Shown here: one piece after another, positions 33,318 to 43,291 of the stretch
Layout of the letters: every line of letters begins with the position of its first letter
How positions within the stretch are numbered: position 1 is the first letter of the stretch
Origin: Erythrobacter sanguineus
GTDB lineage: Bacteria; Pseudomonadota; Alphaproteobacteria; Sphingomonadales; Sphingomonadaceae
Length of the DNA stretch: 64,000 nt
Direction of reading: 5' to 3'
Assembly: GCF_900143235.1 (NCBI RefSeq)
Contig: NZ_FRDF01000006.1
Span: 124,001 to 188,000, forward strand
Notes under the pieces: generated by a model
What the model saw: only the letters and a program-made list of their open reading frames with translations
Databases searched by the model: none
Told to the model about the DNA's origin: nothing
Translations under genes and position numbers: made by a program

Positions 33318-34316
33318 TCAATCAATCGAGATCGGGCTGACAAATCCTTCCGGCTTTACCGCCACCACAGGGCAGTCCAGACTGTTGATGATGTTTTCGG
33401 CAGTATTGCCGATGATCACGCCGCTTAGCCCCGTTCGCGCCGTCGTCCCCATGACAAGGACATCGGTGCCAAGCTGGCGGCACTGGTCTTGGATCACCTG
33501 TTCCGGGGGGCCGCGCACAAGCCGCGGAATGGGAGTGACGGATTGGCCCGCAGAATTGCGCGCACCCGCTTCCTCCAGCAGCCTGTCCATCACCCGGCGG
33601 CGCGCCGTCTGCACCTCGCGCGCATATCTCTCGCTCAGCACTTCTGCGTTCCGGGTTGAGGAAAACGCCCAGGCCAGATTGCTGCCGATCATGTCCCACG
33701 AATGCAGGACGATCACCTCTGCCCCCACCGGCCCGGCAATGCACAGCGCGGTATCAATCACCCTCCGGTTGAGCGATGCCAGCGTGGCAGGTTCCGCCGC
33801 GCCCTCCTCGTCAAGATCGACTGCGGCCAGCACGGTGCGCGGCGTCGGCGATGCATCGGCAGAGACCAGCCACACCGGACACGGGCATTTGCGCAGCAGG
33901 TGCTGGTCGGTGCTGCCGAACAGGAACCGCCGGATGCCGCCCAGCGGTTCGGCAGCCTTGATCACGAAATCGACCCCTTGCGAAAGCACGAAGCGGATGG
34001 TTTCAATGAATGGCTTGCCCGAACGCAGGTGAATGGCAACGTCCCGGCCGGGCCATTTTTCCGCCACCAGAGCCGCGATCTGTTCGCGGCGGCGATCTTC
34101 CATTTCGGCGAGCAGGCGTTCGGGCGGCAGTTCGGCAAGCGATGCGACCAGCGCAAGATCATGGGGCGGCTGGACGCACGACAAAACATCAATCCGCGCG
34201 CCGTAGTGATCGGCAAAGGCCGCCGCGGTATCGAGCGCGTTGCTGTCGCCTTCCGTGCCGAGAACGACCGGCACGCGGGCCGGGATCGGGGCAGAAACAC
34301 GAGCAGGGCCGGTCAA
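33318..34316 (-). CDS. Tandem universal stress protein
   Basis: This 332-residue protein holds two UspA domains. The first begins VPVVLGTEGDSNALDTA and ends at PCPVWLVS. The second (about residues 160-325) ends with VLVMGTTARTGLSGVIIGNTAENIINS, where G-x2-G-x9-G-(S/T)-type ATP-binding glycines are visible. TTG 34316 is taken as the start because AAGGAATTT lies upstream and the codon overlaps the TGA of the preceding antiporter frame. The UspE-like arrangement suggests a stress role linked to the adjacent transporter. Confidence 0.88.
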   Translation of the reverse strand: MTGPARVSAPIPARVPVVLGTEGDSNALDTAAAFADHYGARIDVLSCVQPPHDLALVASLAELPPERLLAEMEDRRREQIAALVAEKWPGRDVAIHLRSGKPFIETIRFVLSQGVDFVIKAAEPLGGIRRFLFGSTDQHLLRKCPCPVWLVSADASPTPRTVLAAVDLDEEGAAEPATLASLNRRVIDTALCIAGPVGAEVIVLHSWDMIGSNLAWAFSSTRNAEVLSERYAREVQTARRRVMDRLLEEAGARNSAGQSVTPIPRLVRGPPEQVIQDQCRQLGTDVLVMGTTARTGLSGVIIGNTAENIINSLDCPVVAVKPEGFVSPISID

Positions 34317-36036
34317 GCGGGAAATTCCTTCTGGCCTTGCGGGTCGCTCGCTCCATGCAGCGGGGCGGCCTCGTCCGACGCGATCATCCTTGCCGCGGCA
34401 TAGGCTGCGTCACGATAGGGCATCAGCACCAGATCGGCCCGACCCCGGGCGAACGCCTCTGCCACGTGCGGCTGATGCGCTGCGACGGCGACCTTGCCCG
34501 TATAGCCCAGATCCTGCGCCGCCCGCAGCAACGAACGCCGAGGATCGTCATGAGTCAATCCGGTGTGGTGTTCGGGCACCGCCAGCACCAGCCAGCGGGC
34601 CTTCCCGAGCGGCAGATGCGCAAGAAATTCGGGACCGGTCGCATCGCCGAACAGCGTGTCAAAACACTGCGCGGGCATGACGGACTGCCTCGGGGCTGAA
34701 ATCAATACCCAGCACCTGCTTGCCCTGATCGCGCAGGGCACCGGCAATGCCGAGCCCATACTGGCCCAGCCCGAACAGGATCACATCATGGGGAACACTG
34801 CTGTCCGGGCCATTATCAGGCTCAGCCTGCGTTCCCTTGCGCTCGAACAGGCCGAGCACCGGCTCAAACATTTGGTAAAGCTTGTGCGAGAAGGTGATCA
34901 TATAGGTCGACGCCGCAATCGTCACCAGCCCGACCAGCGTGACAAGACCAAGCGCTTCGTCCGCAACATGGCCGATCGAAACGCCCGTCGCCATGAAATT
35001 CACAGAGAATTCGCTGATCTGGGCGACTGTCAGCCCGGCCAAAAACCCGGTGCGCTTGCGATAGCCCATCGCCCCCATAATCGTCAGCACGATCAGCGGG
35101 TTGCCGATCAGCACGAACAGCGACAACAGAATCGCCGGGCCGACACTCGCACCCAGCAGCGACAGATCAAGCGACGCGCCGAGCGCGATGAAAAAGAACA
35201 GCAGCAGGAAATCGCGCAGCGAGGCAAGCCGGGCCGCAATAGCCTCGCGGAAGGGGGGCGAGGCGAGCGAGAACCCGTCGAGCAGCCCCCCCTAGTTCCT
35301 TGCCGAAGCCGAGATAGTGGCCCACTGCCGCCAGCAAAGCGGCCCAACCGATTGCGAAGGACACCAGCAATTCGGGCGCGCGCGACAGCCTTTCAACCAG
35401 CGGGTTGGCAAGGAAGCGGATGAACGCCACCACGAAGGCAAGCATCCCAAGGCCATAGCCCAGCACGCGCAGAACATCACCCAGCGCGTTCTCGCCGCCC
35501 GCTGCATCGCCAACCCCGATCGCCGAAAGCGAAATCATCGCGATCACCACCACAATATCCTGCACGATCAGGAACCCAAGCGCGATCCGCCCATGCAGCG
35601 CATCAATCTCGCGTTTGTCCGACAGCAGCTTGACGATAATGATGGTCGAGGAAAAGGTCAGCGCAATCGCGACATAGATGGCGGTGCGCGCATCAAGACC
35701 AAGCGCGAGCGCGATCAGGAACCCGAACACGGTGGTGAACAGCACCTGCCCCAGCCCCGTGACCAGCGCGACCGGTCCCAGCGTGCGCACGAGGTTGAAA
35801 TCGAGCTTCAGGCCGACAAGAAACAGCAGCACCGCGATGCCGAGTTCGGCCAGCAAGTCGATCTGCGCATCAGACTGCGCAATGTCGAGCATGGATGGGC
35901 CGGCAAGGATGCCGACCGCGATGAAGCTGACAATCAGCGGCTGGCGCAGCATCAGGCCGACAAAACCGGCCCCGGCGGCAAGCACTAGCAATGCTGCGAT
36001 CTCGTAGAACAGGTAACCTTCGATCGCGGCCGTCAC
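34313..36036 (-). pseudogene. Kef/CPA2-type cation-proton antiporter with two frameshifts
   Basis: The gene starts at ATG 36036 with a Na/H-exchanger domain (YLFYEIAALLVLAAGAGFVG, PLIVSFIAVGILAGPSMLDI) and ends with a TrkA-N domain (HDVILFGLGQYGLGIAGALR; FGDATGPEFLAHL). Two single-base shifts break it. One is at a run of seven C (35286-35292): removing one base restores GKELGGLLDGFSL. The other is at AAAA (34661-34664): removing one base restores AVFDTLFGDATG. All other residues look normal, so either the gene was lost very recently or both are homopolymer sequencing errors. Intact, it would be a potassium/proton antiporter of about 570 residues. Confidence 0.85.
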
Positions 36037-36245
36037 GGCTTTGTCCCCTCAAGATCAGGATGCTGTTCCAAAATGGTTGTCGCAGGCTGGCCGGATTTTC
36101 AAGGCGCTGGAACAGCCCGACTTTGCGTCAGAAGCTGTCGTGAACGATCCGGCTTGTCAATCATCGCATTGCGCAGATTCTTGGCAGATCACGCACCAAT
36201 CCCGGGGTCCCCGGAAACGGGTATGCTCATTGCGCCAGAGCGCGC

Positions 36246-36854
36246 TCAATCCATGTGCCTGAGGCCGACGCGCAGGTAATCCCAGCCGGTCACGCAGGTC
36301 AGCACCGCGGCTGTCCACAGCGATACCAGTCCCACCAGATGGACCCAGCTTTGCGCGATGGTGCCGCAGCCCTGCCCCACCGCCTGACATGGCGGGCCAT
36401 GCACCGCGCCGCCCAGGATCAGTGCGCCCAGCGATACCAGCTGGAACGTTGTCTTCCACTTGGCGAGTTTCGACACCGGCACAGAGACCTGGATCCCGCC
36501 CAGAAATTCGCGCAGGCCCGACACGGCAATCTCGCGCACCAGAATCACAAGGCCCGCGATCACATGGACATCGCCCGCATAAGGCCCACGCAGGTATCCC
36601 TGCGCGGTCAGCACCAGAATCACCGCCGCGACCATGATCTTGTCGGCAATCGGATCGAGGAAGATGCCCATCTTCGACACCGTCCCCTGTGCACGGGCCA
36701 GATAACCGTCGAGAAAATCGGTGATCGCGATCACGCAATAGAGCACGAAGCCGACCAGATAACCCAGACGCCATTCCGGCCACCACAGGAAGAACGCCAG
36801 CAGCGGTACCGCAAAGATGCGCGACAAGGTGAGAAGGTTGGGCAGATTCAGCAT
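36246..36854 (-). CDS. pgsA: CDP-diacylglycerol--glycerol-3-phosphate 3-phosphatidyltransferase
   Basis: This 202-residue integral membrane enzyme makes phosphatidylglycerophosphate. The CDP-alcohol phosphotransferase motif is present as TDFLDGYLARAQGTVSKMGIFLDPIAD (D-G-x2-A-R-x8-G-x3-D-x3-D). Four or more hydrophobic helices follow. Start: ATG 36854, after GGAGGGACG; the frame is open far upstream without support. It is divergent from the MFS gene. Confidence 0.95.
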   Translation of the reverse strand: MLNLPNLLTLSRIFAVPLLAFFLWWPEWRLGYLVGFVLYCVIAITDFLDGYLARAQGTVSKMGIFLDPIADKIMVAAVILVLTAQGYLRGPYAGDVHVIAGLVILVREIAVSGLREFLGGIQVSVPVSKLAKWKTTFQLVSLGALILGGAVHGPPCQAVGQGCGTIAQSWVHLVGLVSLWTAAVLTCVTGWDYLRVGLRHMD

Positions 36855-37004
36855 CGTCCCTCCCGCTCTAGCGCGCCATTCGTGCCTGCAAAAGCCTGTC
36901 TGCACCATCATCCCCGATGATGCCGGCCAGGCGCAAGGCTTGTGAATATGCCTGCCCGCGCTATGTCCCGGACAAGCACAGGGAAACACCGGCATACCAT
37001 CCGC

Positions 37005-38321
37005 ATGACCACATCGACCAATCTCATGCGCCAGCGGCGATTCCTGCCGCTGTTCCTGACCCAGCTTCTCAATGCGCTGAACGACAATCTCTACAAGAAC
37101 GCGATGGTGCTGTTCGTGGTCTATCAGGTCTATGATTCGCCCGAGACCGAGACCTTCATCAGCGGCATTGCCACCGCGGTTTTCGTGCTGCCCTTCGTGC
37201 TGTTCTCGGCCACCTCGGGCCAGCTTGCCGACATGCGCGACAAAGCCAAGATCATCCGCTGGATCAAGCTGGCCGAGATCATCATCATGTCTGTTGGCGC
37301 GGTCGGCCTTGTCATGGCCGCGCGCGGGGTCTCGATCGAAACGCTGGCGATCCCACTCCTGTTCGTCGCACTGTTCGCGATGGGAGTGCATTCAACCTTT
37401 TTCGGCCCGATCAAATACGCGATCCTGCCGCAGCATCTCGAAAAGGACGAAGTGCTGGCGGGGACCGGGCTGGTCGAGGCGGGGACTTACGTGGCGATCC
37501 TGGTCGGCATGATGCTGGGCGGCGCCTTGCCGATCATGGCCAGCACCATTGCGGTCGTAGCGATCGCGCTGGTAGGCTACATGATCTGCCGCTGGGTGCC
37601 GCCCGCCCCGCCCCAGACCACCGAGACAACGGTTGACTGGAACCCGATCCGCGCCTCCAGATCATTGATCGCCTTTTCGATGGGCAATCCGGAGCTGCGT
37701 TATTCGGTGCTGGCGATCAGTTTCTTCTGGACGATCGCCGCGATTTTGTCGGTGCAGTTCATCCCGCTCGCCAAGAACGTGCTGCTGGCCGACAAGCAGG
37801 TTGCGGCGGTCATGCTGGTGGCGTTTTCGGCCGGCATCGCGATCGGTTCAGTATCGATCAACGCGCTTTTGAAGGGCGATATCTCGGCGCGCTATTCGGC
37901 CGCCTCGGTGCTGGCATTGGGCGGGTTTCTGATCAGCTTCTACCTCCTGTGCCGGATTTGGAATCTGACCCCGGCAGCCGATCTGTTCACGGTCGGCGAA
38001 TTCATGGTCCAGCCGCTGGCGCTGGCGCTGCTGGCCAATCTCGTGCTGATCGCAGTGGCGGGCGGCATGTTCGTGGTGCCGCTTTACGCCTTCCTCACCA
38101 CCCGCGTCGAAAAGCACGAGGCCTCACGCTCGGTCGCGGCGAACAATTTCATTTCCTCGGTTTTCATGGTGGTGGGCGCAGGCGTTGCCGGGGGACTCGG
38201 CTTTCTTGGCATCCCATTGCAGGAACAATTGCTGGCGAGCCTGATCCTGTGTCTGTTCTCGGCCCAGCTGGCGCGCAGGCTGCATGCGCTGGAACATCAG
38301 CGCGAGCCGGAATTCGGCTAG
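37005..38321 (+). CDS. MFS transporter, LplT-like
   Basis: The 438-residue protein has about twelve hydrophobic helices. QRRFLPLFLTQLLNALNDNLYKNAMVLFVVY at the start is the hallmark of the LplT/lysophospholipid-transporter group of the major facilitator superfamily, as is STFFGPIKYAILPQHL (about 124-139). LplT flips lysophospholipids into the inner leaflet for re-acylation; no Aas acyltransferase is fused or adjacent here, so the substrate is uncertain. ATG 37005 is the most likely start; ATG 37026 is also possible and no strong ribosome site decides. Confidence 0.85.
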   Translation: MTTSTNLMRQRRFLPLFLTQLLNALNDNLYKNAMVLFVVYQVYDSPETETFISGIATAVFVLPFVLFSATSGQLADMRDKAKIIRWIKLAEIIIMSVGAVGLVMAARGVSIETLAIPLLFVALFAMGVHSTFFGPIKYAILPQHLEKDEVLAGTGLVEAGTYVAILVGMMLGGALPIMASTIAVVAIALVGYMICRWVPPAPPQTTETTVDWNPIRASRSLIAFSMGNPELRYSVLAISFFWTIAAILSVQFIPLAKNVLLADKQVAAVMLVAFSAGIAIGSVSINALLKGDISARYSAASVLALGGFLISFYLLCRIWNLTPAADLFTVGEFMVQPLALALLANLVLIAVAGGMFVVPLYAFLTTRVEKHEASRSVAANNFISSVFMVVGAGVAGGLGFLGIPLQEQLLASLILCLFSAQLARRLHALEHQREPEFG

Positions 38322-38331
38322 TTCATGCCGC

Positions 38332-38523
38332 TCAGATGATGAAGGCGAGCACCGCCGCCGTCGCCGCGACATAAACGCTGGCAACGCCGCGCATATCAGT
38401 CATCGTCAGGCGCCACAGCGCCTCGGCGGGGATCGGAATCAGATCTCGCTTCACATGCGGCGGCAGGCTGGCCCGGAACCGATGGCGGGCGCTTTCTTCC
38501 GTCAGGACGAGAGTGCGGCGCAT
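38332..38523 (-). CDS. Small single-pass membrane protein (63 aa)
   Basis: A good ribosome site (GGGAGAATCGTATC) precedes ATG 38523. The N-terminal two thirds are basic (RHRFRASLPPHVKRDL), followed by a hydrophobic C-terminal helix, GVASVYVAATAAVLAFII. The arrangement suggests a C-tail-anchored inner-membrane peptide. It is not recognised as a known family. Confidence 0.6.
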   Translation of the reverse strand: MRRTLVLTEESARHRFRASLPPHVKRDLIPIPAEALWRLTMTDMRGVASVYVAATAAVLAFII

Positions 38524-38690
38524 GATACGATTCTCCCTCTCAGAGCGGGGAGTTTAAGACTTTCTTAACCTTTGGGAAGGCGCACCGGGACGGGTGTCGC
38601 AGCGTGGGACACCCGTTTCATCTGATACCGGTTTGCACGCCCCTGCGCCCGGTAGTAGAGGCGGCAGACGACAAGACGGGAGAATATCAC

Positions 38691-40400
38691 GTGCCTGATG
38701 CAACGCACCCGGATACCCGGAGAAGCGCCGCCGCGCTGCTGGTCGATTGCCTTGCTGAACAGGGCTGCGAACGGATCTTCACCGTGCCGGGCGAAAGCTT
38801 TCTGGCAGTGCTCGATGCTCTGCCCGAGTGGCCCGATATCGACGTGGTCACCTGCCGACAGGAGGGCGGAGTCGCCTTCATGGCCTGCGCCGACGGCGCG
38901 ATGAATGCCGCCGGATCAGGGCGGCCCGGCATCGCCTTCGTCACTCGCGGGCCGGGCGCGACCAACGCCAGCATCGGCGTGCATGTGGCGCATCAGGATT
39001 CGCAACCCATGATCCTGTTCGTCGGCGATGTGGCGCGCGGGATGCAGGGGCGCGAAGGGTTTCAGGAGGTCGATTTCCCCGCCTTTTTCGCACCCATCTG
39101 CAAATGGGCGGCGCGGATCGACGATTCGGCGCGCATCCCCGAATATGTCGCCCGCGCCTATGCCACCGCGATCAACGGACGGCCCGGCCCGGTGGTGCTG
39201 GCCCTGCCAGAGGACATGCTGACCGAACATGTGCCTGCCAGCCTCGCTCCACGCCCCTTCGTCGCCCGCGCGGCGCAGGCCGCCTGCCCTGATGCGTTGA
39301 GCACGCTGTTCGATTTGATCGCCGATGCAGCCAGCCCCGTCGCGATCATCGGCGGGGCTGGCTGGAATGCCAAGGCGCGCGAATATTTCCAGACCTTTGC
39401 GACACGCATCGGGCTTCCCGTCGCCACTGCCTTCCGCCGGCAGGACGCGATTGCGCCCGCATCGCCGGTCTATGCCGGGAACCTGGGCTATGGCCCGAAT
39501 CCAAAGCTGGTCGAGCGGGTGAAGAACGCCGATCTCATCATCGCAGTCGGCGCGCGGCTGGGCGAGGCGACCACTGATGGCTACACCGTGCCTACGCTTG
39601 AACACCCCGGCCAGTTGCTGGTGCATATCCACCCTGACCCGGAGGAGCTGGGGCGGGTCTATCGCACCGATCTGGCGCTATGCTGCGGCGTTGACGAATT
39701 CGCCGAATGCGCCGCCTTGTGGGAAGATCAGAACCTGATCCCCTTCGATGCGGGAGCCGAGGCGCATCGCGAATGGCTGGAATGGGCAACGCCCGGCCCG
39801 TCTGATGCGGCGATCGATCTGGCTGCCTGCGTTGCGGCGATGCGCGAAACCCTGCCCGCTGATACGATCATCGCCAACGGGGCGGGCAATTTCGCCGGGT
39901 GGTGGCACCGCTACTGGCGCTATGATGCGTTCCCCGGCCAGCTGGCTCCCACCTGCGGGGCGATGGGTTACGGCGTGCCCGCCGCCGTCGCCGCCGCGCT
40001 GCGTTACCCCGAACGCACGGTGGTGGCCGTGGCGGGCGACGGGGACTTCCTGATGAACGGGCAGGAACTCGCCACCGCCATGCAATATGGCGCGAACCTG
40101 ATCGTGGTGGTGGTGGATAATGGTGCATACGGCACGATCCGGATGCATCAGGAGCGCGAATATCCCGGCCGGGTGTCTGCCACCACACTGGCCAATCCCG
40201 ATTTCGCGGCGCTGGGCACGGCCTATGGCGGATGGAGCGCGCGGGCCGAGACAACCGATCAGTTCATCGCCGCGCTGGCCGAGGCCCGGAACCGCATCGG
40301 CCTGCGGCTGATCCATGTGAAGACCGATCTGGAACGCATCGCGGCCAGCGGTGCCACGATCAGCGGCCTGCGCGAACGGGCCAGTGCCAAGGGGAGCTAA
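38691..40400 (+). CDS. Thiamine-diphosphate-dependent enzyme, acetolactate-synthase-like
   Basis: This 569-residue protein has the three-domain fold of acetolactate synthase and relatives. The activating Glu is in TCRQEGGVAFMA, the ThDP motif GDGDFLMNGQELATAMQYG ends at NGAYG (about residues 450-485), and GPGATNASIGVHVA is the PYR-domain loop. The FAD-binding residues typical of true acetolactate synthase cannot be judged by eye, and no ilvN subunit lies alongside, so it may instead be a benzoylformate-decarboxylase or oxo-acid enzyme. Start: GTG 38691 with GGGAGAATATCAC upstream; the frame extends 5' without support. Confidence 0.85.
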   Translation: MPDATHPDTRRSAAALLVDCLAEQGCERIFTVPGESFLAVLDALPEWPDIDVVTCRQEGGVAFMACADGAMNAAGSGRPGIAFVTRGPGATNASIGVHVAHQDSQPMILFVGDVARGMQGREGFQEVDFPAFFAPICKWAARIDDSARIPEYVARAYATAINGRPGPVVLALPEDMLTEHVPASLAPRPFVARAAQAACPDALSTLFDLIADAASPVAIIGGAGWNAKAREYFQTFATRIGLPVATAFRRQDAIAPASPVYAGNLGYGPNPKLVERVKNADLIIAVGARLGEATTDGYTVPTLEHPGQLLVHIHPDPEELGRVYRTDLALCCGVDEFAECAALWEDQNLIPFDAGAEAHREWLEWATPGPSDAAIDLAACVAAMRETLPADTIIANGAGNFAGWWHRYWRYDAFPGQLAPTCGAMGYGVPAAVAAALRYPERTVVAVAGDGDFLMNGQELATAMQYGANLIVVVVDNGAYGTIRMHQEREYPGRVSATTLANPDFAALGTAYGGWSARAETTDQFIAALAEARNRIGLRLIHVKTDLERIAASGATISGLRERASAKGS

Positions 40401-40440
40401 AGCGGTTTCCGATCCGGGGGCATCGGATCAACCGCTCCAT
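40401..40440. repeat. Inverted repeat downstream of the ThDP enzyme
   Basis: AGCGGTTTCCGATCC and TCGGATCAACCGCT form an imperfect hairpin directly after the stop codon. A second palindrome-like pair follows (TTTTCCGAG about 40458-40466 and CTCGAAAA about 40489-40496). Rhizobia and sphingomonads carry dispersed intergenic palindromes of this look. The rest of the gap up to 40669 shows no gene. Confidence 0.45.
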
Positions 40441-40669
40441 GTTTCTGAATAACCGCGTTTTCCGAGTCGTCGGTTGATTCCATCCGGCTCGAAAACGCTC
40501 TGGACAAGCGAGAGGCCGCACTCCCTCGGGAAAGCGGCCTCGGTGGGCTTTGCGCCTGCCATTCCAGCGCGCCAAGATGCTGACGCATCACGCGCTGGAA
40601 ATGCTCAAGCGCCGCACGGGCTTAACCGATGCTCGATGAGTCAAGTTCATCGAGTATTGGTATCAGTCG

Positions 40670-40840
40670 TCAGATCCGGTCGCCCATTGCACCCTTGATT
40701 TCGCCCTTGGCCTTGTCAGCCTTGCCTTTGAGCTCCTGCTTCTTGCCTTCAGCCTTGGTTTCAGGGTCATCGGAAAGCTGCTTGGCTTCGCCCAGCGCTT
40801 CCTGGACACTGCCTTTGATCTTGTCTGTCAGTTCACCCAT
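40670..40840 (-). CDS. CsbD family protein
   Basis: This 56-residue protein reads MGELTDKIKGSVQEALGEAK, then the repeats DDPETKAEGKKQELKGKADKAKGEIKG, and ends GAMGDRI. It is Lys/Glu/Gly-rich and helical, as in the CsbD-like stress-responsive family. AAAGGAG lies nine bases before ATG 40840. It is monocistronic; function in stress is known only by family association. Confidence 0.9.
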   Translation of the reverse strand: MGELTDKIKGSVQEALGEAKQLSDDPETKAEGKKQELKGKADKAKGEIKGAMGDRI

Positions 40841-40966
40841 GACTAATCTCCTTTATTCAAGCCAATGAATCTATTGGCTTTTCATGAGATCAATGGGTGG
40901 TAAAGCTGATCGTTCCGGAAGGCGGGTTAGGCAGTGGCCGAGGCACGATGAGGCGTTCGCGCGTGG

Positions 40967-41389
40967 TCAGTCCTGCGCCATTTCGCAGATCACCTGCCAT
41001 TCCTGCGCGGTCACCCCGGATACCGAAAGGCGCGACTGGCGGATCAGCTGCATTTCAGCCAGCCGTGGTTCGGCCTTGATCGCGGCAAGGGTGACGGGGT
41101 GGGCGAATTTTTCCCTGGGCTTGACCTTCACGGCCGCCCATTTGCCAGTCTCATCGGTCGGATCAGTGATCCCGGCCACGCTGATGGTGCAGATGCCAAC
41201 GATCTCCAGCCCTTCGCGCGAGTGGTAAAAGAACGCCTCGTCCCCCACCGCCATCGCGGCAAGGTTATTCCTTGCCTGATAATTGCGCACCCCGTCCCAC
41301 GTGCCCTCGCCTTCGGCGACAAGATCGTCCCAGCCATATTTGAAGGGTTCGGATTTGATCAGCCAGTAATGCGGTGATTGGCGGGTCAT
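40967..41389 (-). CDS. EVE-domain protein
   Basis: The 140-residue protein begins HYWLIKSEPFKYGWDDL, with GTWDGVRNYQARNNLAAMAVGDEAFFYHS in the middle and VKPREKFAHPVTLAAIKAEP later, which together identify the EVE (PUA-like) domain. EVE proteins bind modified bases in DNA or RNA; several associate with stress responses or restriction. Start: ATG 41389 with AAGGAG about 11 bases upstream. It is divergent from the diguanylate cyclase gene. Confidence 0.9.
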   Translation of the reverse strand: MTRQSPHYWLIKSEPFKYGWDDLVAEGEGTWDGVRNYQARNNLAAMAVGDEAFFYHSREGLEIVGICTISVAGITDPTDETGKWAAVKVKPREKFAHPVTLAAIKAEPRLAEMQLIRQSRLSVSGVTAQEWQVICEMAQD

Positions 41390-41577
41390 GGCGGGCGATT
41401 CTCCTTGCTGGGGCGGTCTGGCCAGGCTGGGGCGATAGCCCGCTGCGACGGCACTCGCCAAGCCCTCTCGCGCCGCGCCCCCGGTTAACCCGATATTTAA
41501 CGCTATCTGCAAAAGGCTGACGCAGGACAGACCAAACTTCGTCCCCAAGCACACGCAGTTGGACAAGGCTGAATACG

Positions 41578-43239
41578 TTGACGGAACACGGACCGGATAA
41601 TCCGCTGGAAACAGCCGAACGCGATATCATCGCGCTGGGCATCGCAGTGGCGGCGATCATCATGCTGATAGCCACCGGGGGATCCGTGCTACCCAAGGCT
41701 CTCGACGCGCTCTTGGGCAACAGCCGCACGCCCGATGTGCTGCTGATCAACGCATTGCTGCTGAACATAGCGCTCGTAATTTTCGGCTGGCGGCGTTACC
41801 GCGACCTGACCCACGAGATCGCCGAACGCAAACGGGCGGAACATCAGGCCCGCCTGCTGGCCGCAACCGATCCGCTGACCATGTGCCTCAACCGCCGCAG
41901 CATGGCCGAGGCGACCGAACAGGTACGCCAGCGCGCCGTAGTCGCCGGCGAAGCGGTGGCCTATTGCATGATCGATCTCGATAATTTCAAGCAGATCAAC
42001 GATATGCACGGCCATACCAATGGCGATGCTGTGCTGGTGACGCTGGCCGAACGGGTGCGTTCGCTGCTGCCGCGCGATGCCCGGCTGGCGCGGCTGGGGG
42101 GCGACGAATTCGCCTTTGTCATGTCTTATCCGGTGGGCCATACCGACCGTATCGACGACCTTGTCATCCGCCTGTTCGAAAGCGTGGCGCAGCCCTTCGC
42201 TCTGCCCGAGCTGACGATTGAGCTGACCATGTCGATCGGTCTTGCCACCGATCACGATGGCGAAGGATCAACCGAAACCGCAATCGATGCCGCCACGCTT
42301 ATGCATCGTTCGGACATGGCGCTCTATCATGCCAAGAAACAGGGCCGTAACTGCTATTTCTGGTTCGAACCGAGCATGGAAAACGAACTGCGGTTCCGCA
42401 ACCAGATCGAAACCGGCCTGCGCCGCGGTTTGACGCAGGGCGAGTTCGTGCCGTTTTACGAACAGCAGGTCGATCTTGAAAGCGGCGAACTGGTCGGCTT
42501 CGAGATGCTGGCCCGCTGGCAATCGCCCCAACTCGGCCTTGTCAGCCCCGAAATCTTCATCCCCATCGCCGAGGAAATCGGTCTGATCACCGAACTTTCC
42601 GAACAGCTGATGGATCAGGCCTTTGCCAATGCACGCGAATGGGACGACAGCCTGTCGCTGTCGATCAACATCTCGCCGGTGCAATTGCGCGATCCGTGGT
42701 TCGCGCAGCGCCTGCTGAAAAAACTGGTTGCCGCCAATCTCCCTCCGCCCCGGCTCGAGATCGAGATTACCGAAAGCTGCCTGCATGAGAACGTCGGATT
42801 GGTCCGATCGATGATCACCTCGCTGCGCAATCAGGGTGTGCAGATCAGCCTTGATGATTTCGGCACCGGCTATTCGAGCCTCGAACAGCTGCGCAGCCTG
42901 CCGTTCGACCGTATCAAGATCGACCGCAGCTTCATCAGCGAATTGCGCCAGCCGAACGGACGCTCGCGGATCGTCGATGCGATCATCTCACTGGGCCGCG
43001 GGCTCAACCTGCCGCTTACCGCCGAAGGGGTGGAGGACGAGGAAATCCTCACTGCGCTCAAATCGATGGGCCGACTCAAGGCGCAAGGCTATTTCTACGG
43101 CAAGCCCGAAAATGCAGAGGAAGTACGCGAACGGCTGAGAGCCGCAGGCAAGCTTGCCGCTGTCAATGATCGCCCGGCTGCCGAAGTCCTGCCCGAAACG
43201 CCCGCCGCGCGGCCGCTCTACCGCATCGCCCGGCCCTGA
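41578..43239 (+). CDS. GGDEF/EAL-domain cyclic-di-GMP protein
   Basis: The 553-residue membrane protein has two hydrophobic helices (about 17-38 and 52-70), a linker coiled coil (about 75-95), a GGDEF domain and an EAL domain. The cyclase motif is a perfect GGDEF (RLGGDEFAFV), so synthesis of c-di-GMP is feasible. The phosphodiesterase motif reads EML instead of EAL (GFEMLARW), while the DDFGTGYSS loop and the C-terminal EGVE are intact, so hydrolysis is plausible but uncertain. Starts at TTG 41578. Confidence 0.92.
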   Translation: MTEHGPDNPLETAERDIIALGIAVAAIIMLIATGGSVLPKALDALLGNSRTPDVLLINALLLNIALVIFGWRRYRDLTHEIAERKRAEHQARLLAATDPLTMCLNRRSMAEATEQVRQRAVVAGEAVAYCMIDLDNFKQINDMHGHTNGDAVLVTLAERVRSLLPRDARLARLGGDEFAFVMSYPVGHTDRIDDLVIRLFESVAQPFALPELTIELTMSIGLATDHDGEGSTETAIDAATLMHRSDMALYHAKKQGRNCYFWFEPSMENELRFRNQIETGLRRGLTQGEFVPFYEQQVDLESGELVGFEMLARWQSPQLGLVSPEIFIPIAEEIGLITELSEQLMDQAFANAREWDDSLSLSINISPVQLRDPWFAQRLLKKLVAANLPPPRLEIEITESCLHENVGLVRSMITSLRNQGVQISLDDFGTGYSSLEQLRSLPFDRIKIDRSFISELRQPNGRSRIVDAIISLGRGLNLPLTAEGVEDEEILTALKSMGRLKAQGYFYGKPENAEEVRERLRAAGKLAAVNDRPAAEVLPETPAARPLYRIARP

Positions 43240-43291
43240 TCGGGTTTGCAGCACTGGACGCGCGCGGCGCGCGTGCATAGATGCGACAACA

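Noticed and set aside
33077..33428. Short rightward frames in the convergent gap after oxyR
   Set aside because: They run into the stress-protein gene antisense, lack a ribosome site and resemble nothing.
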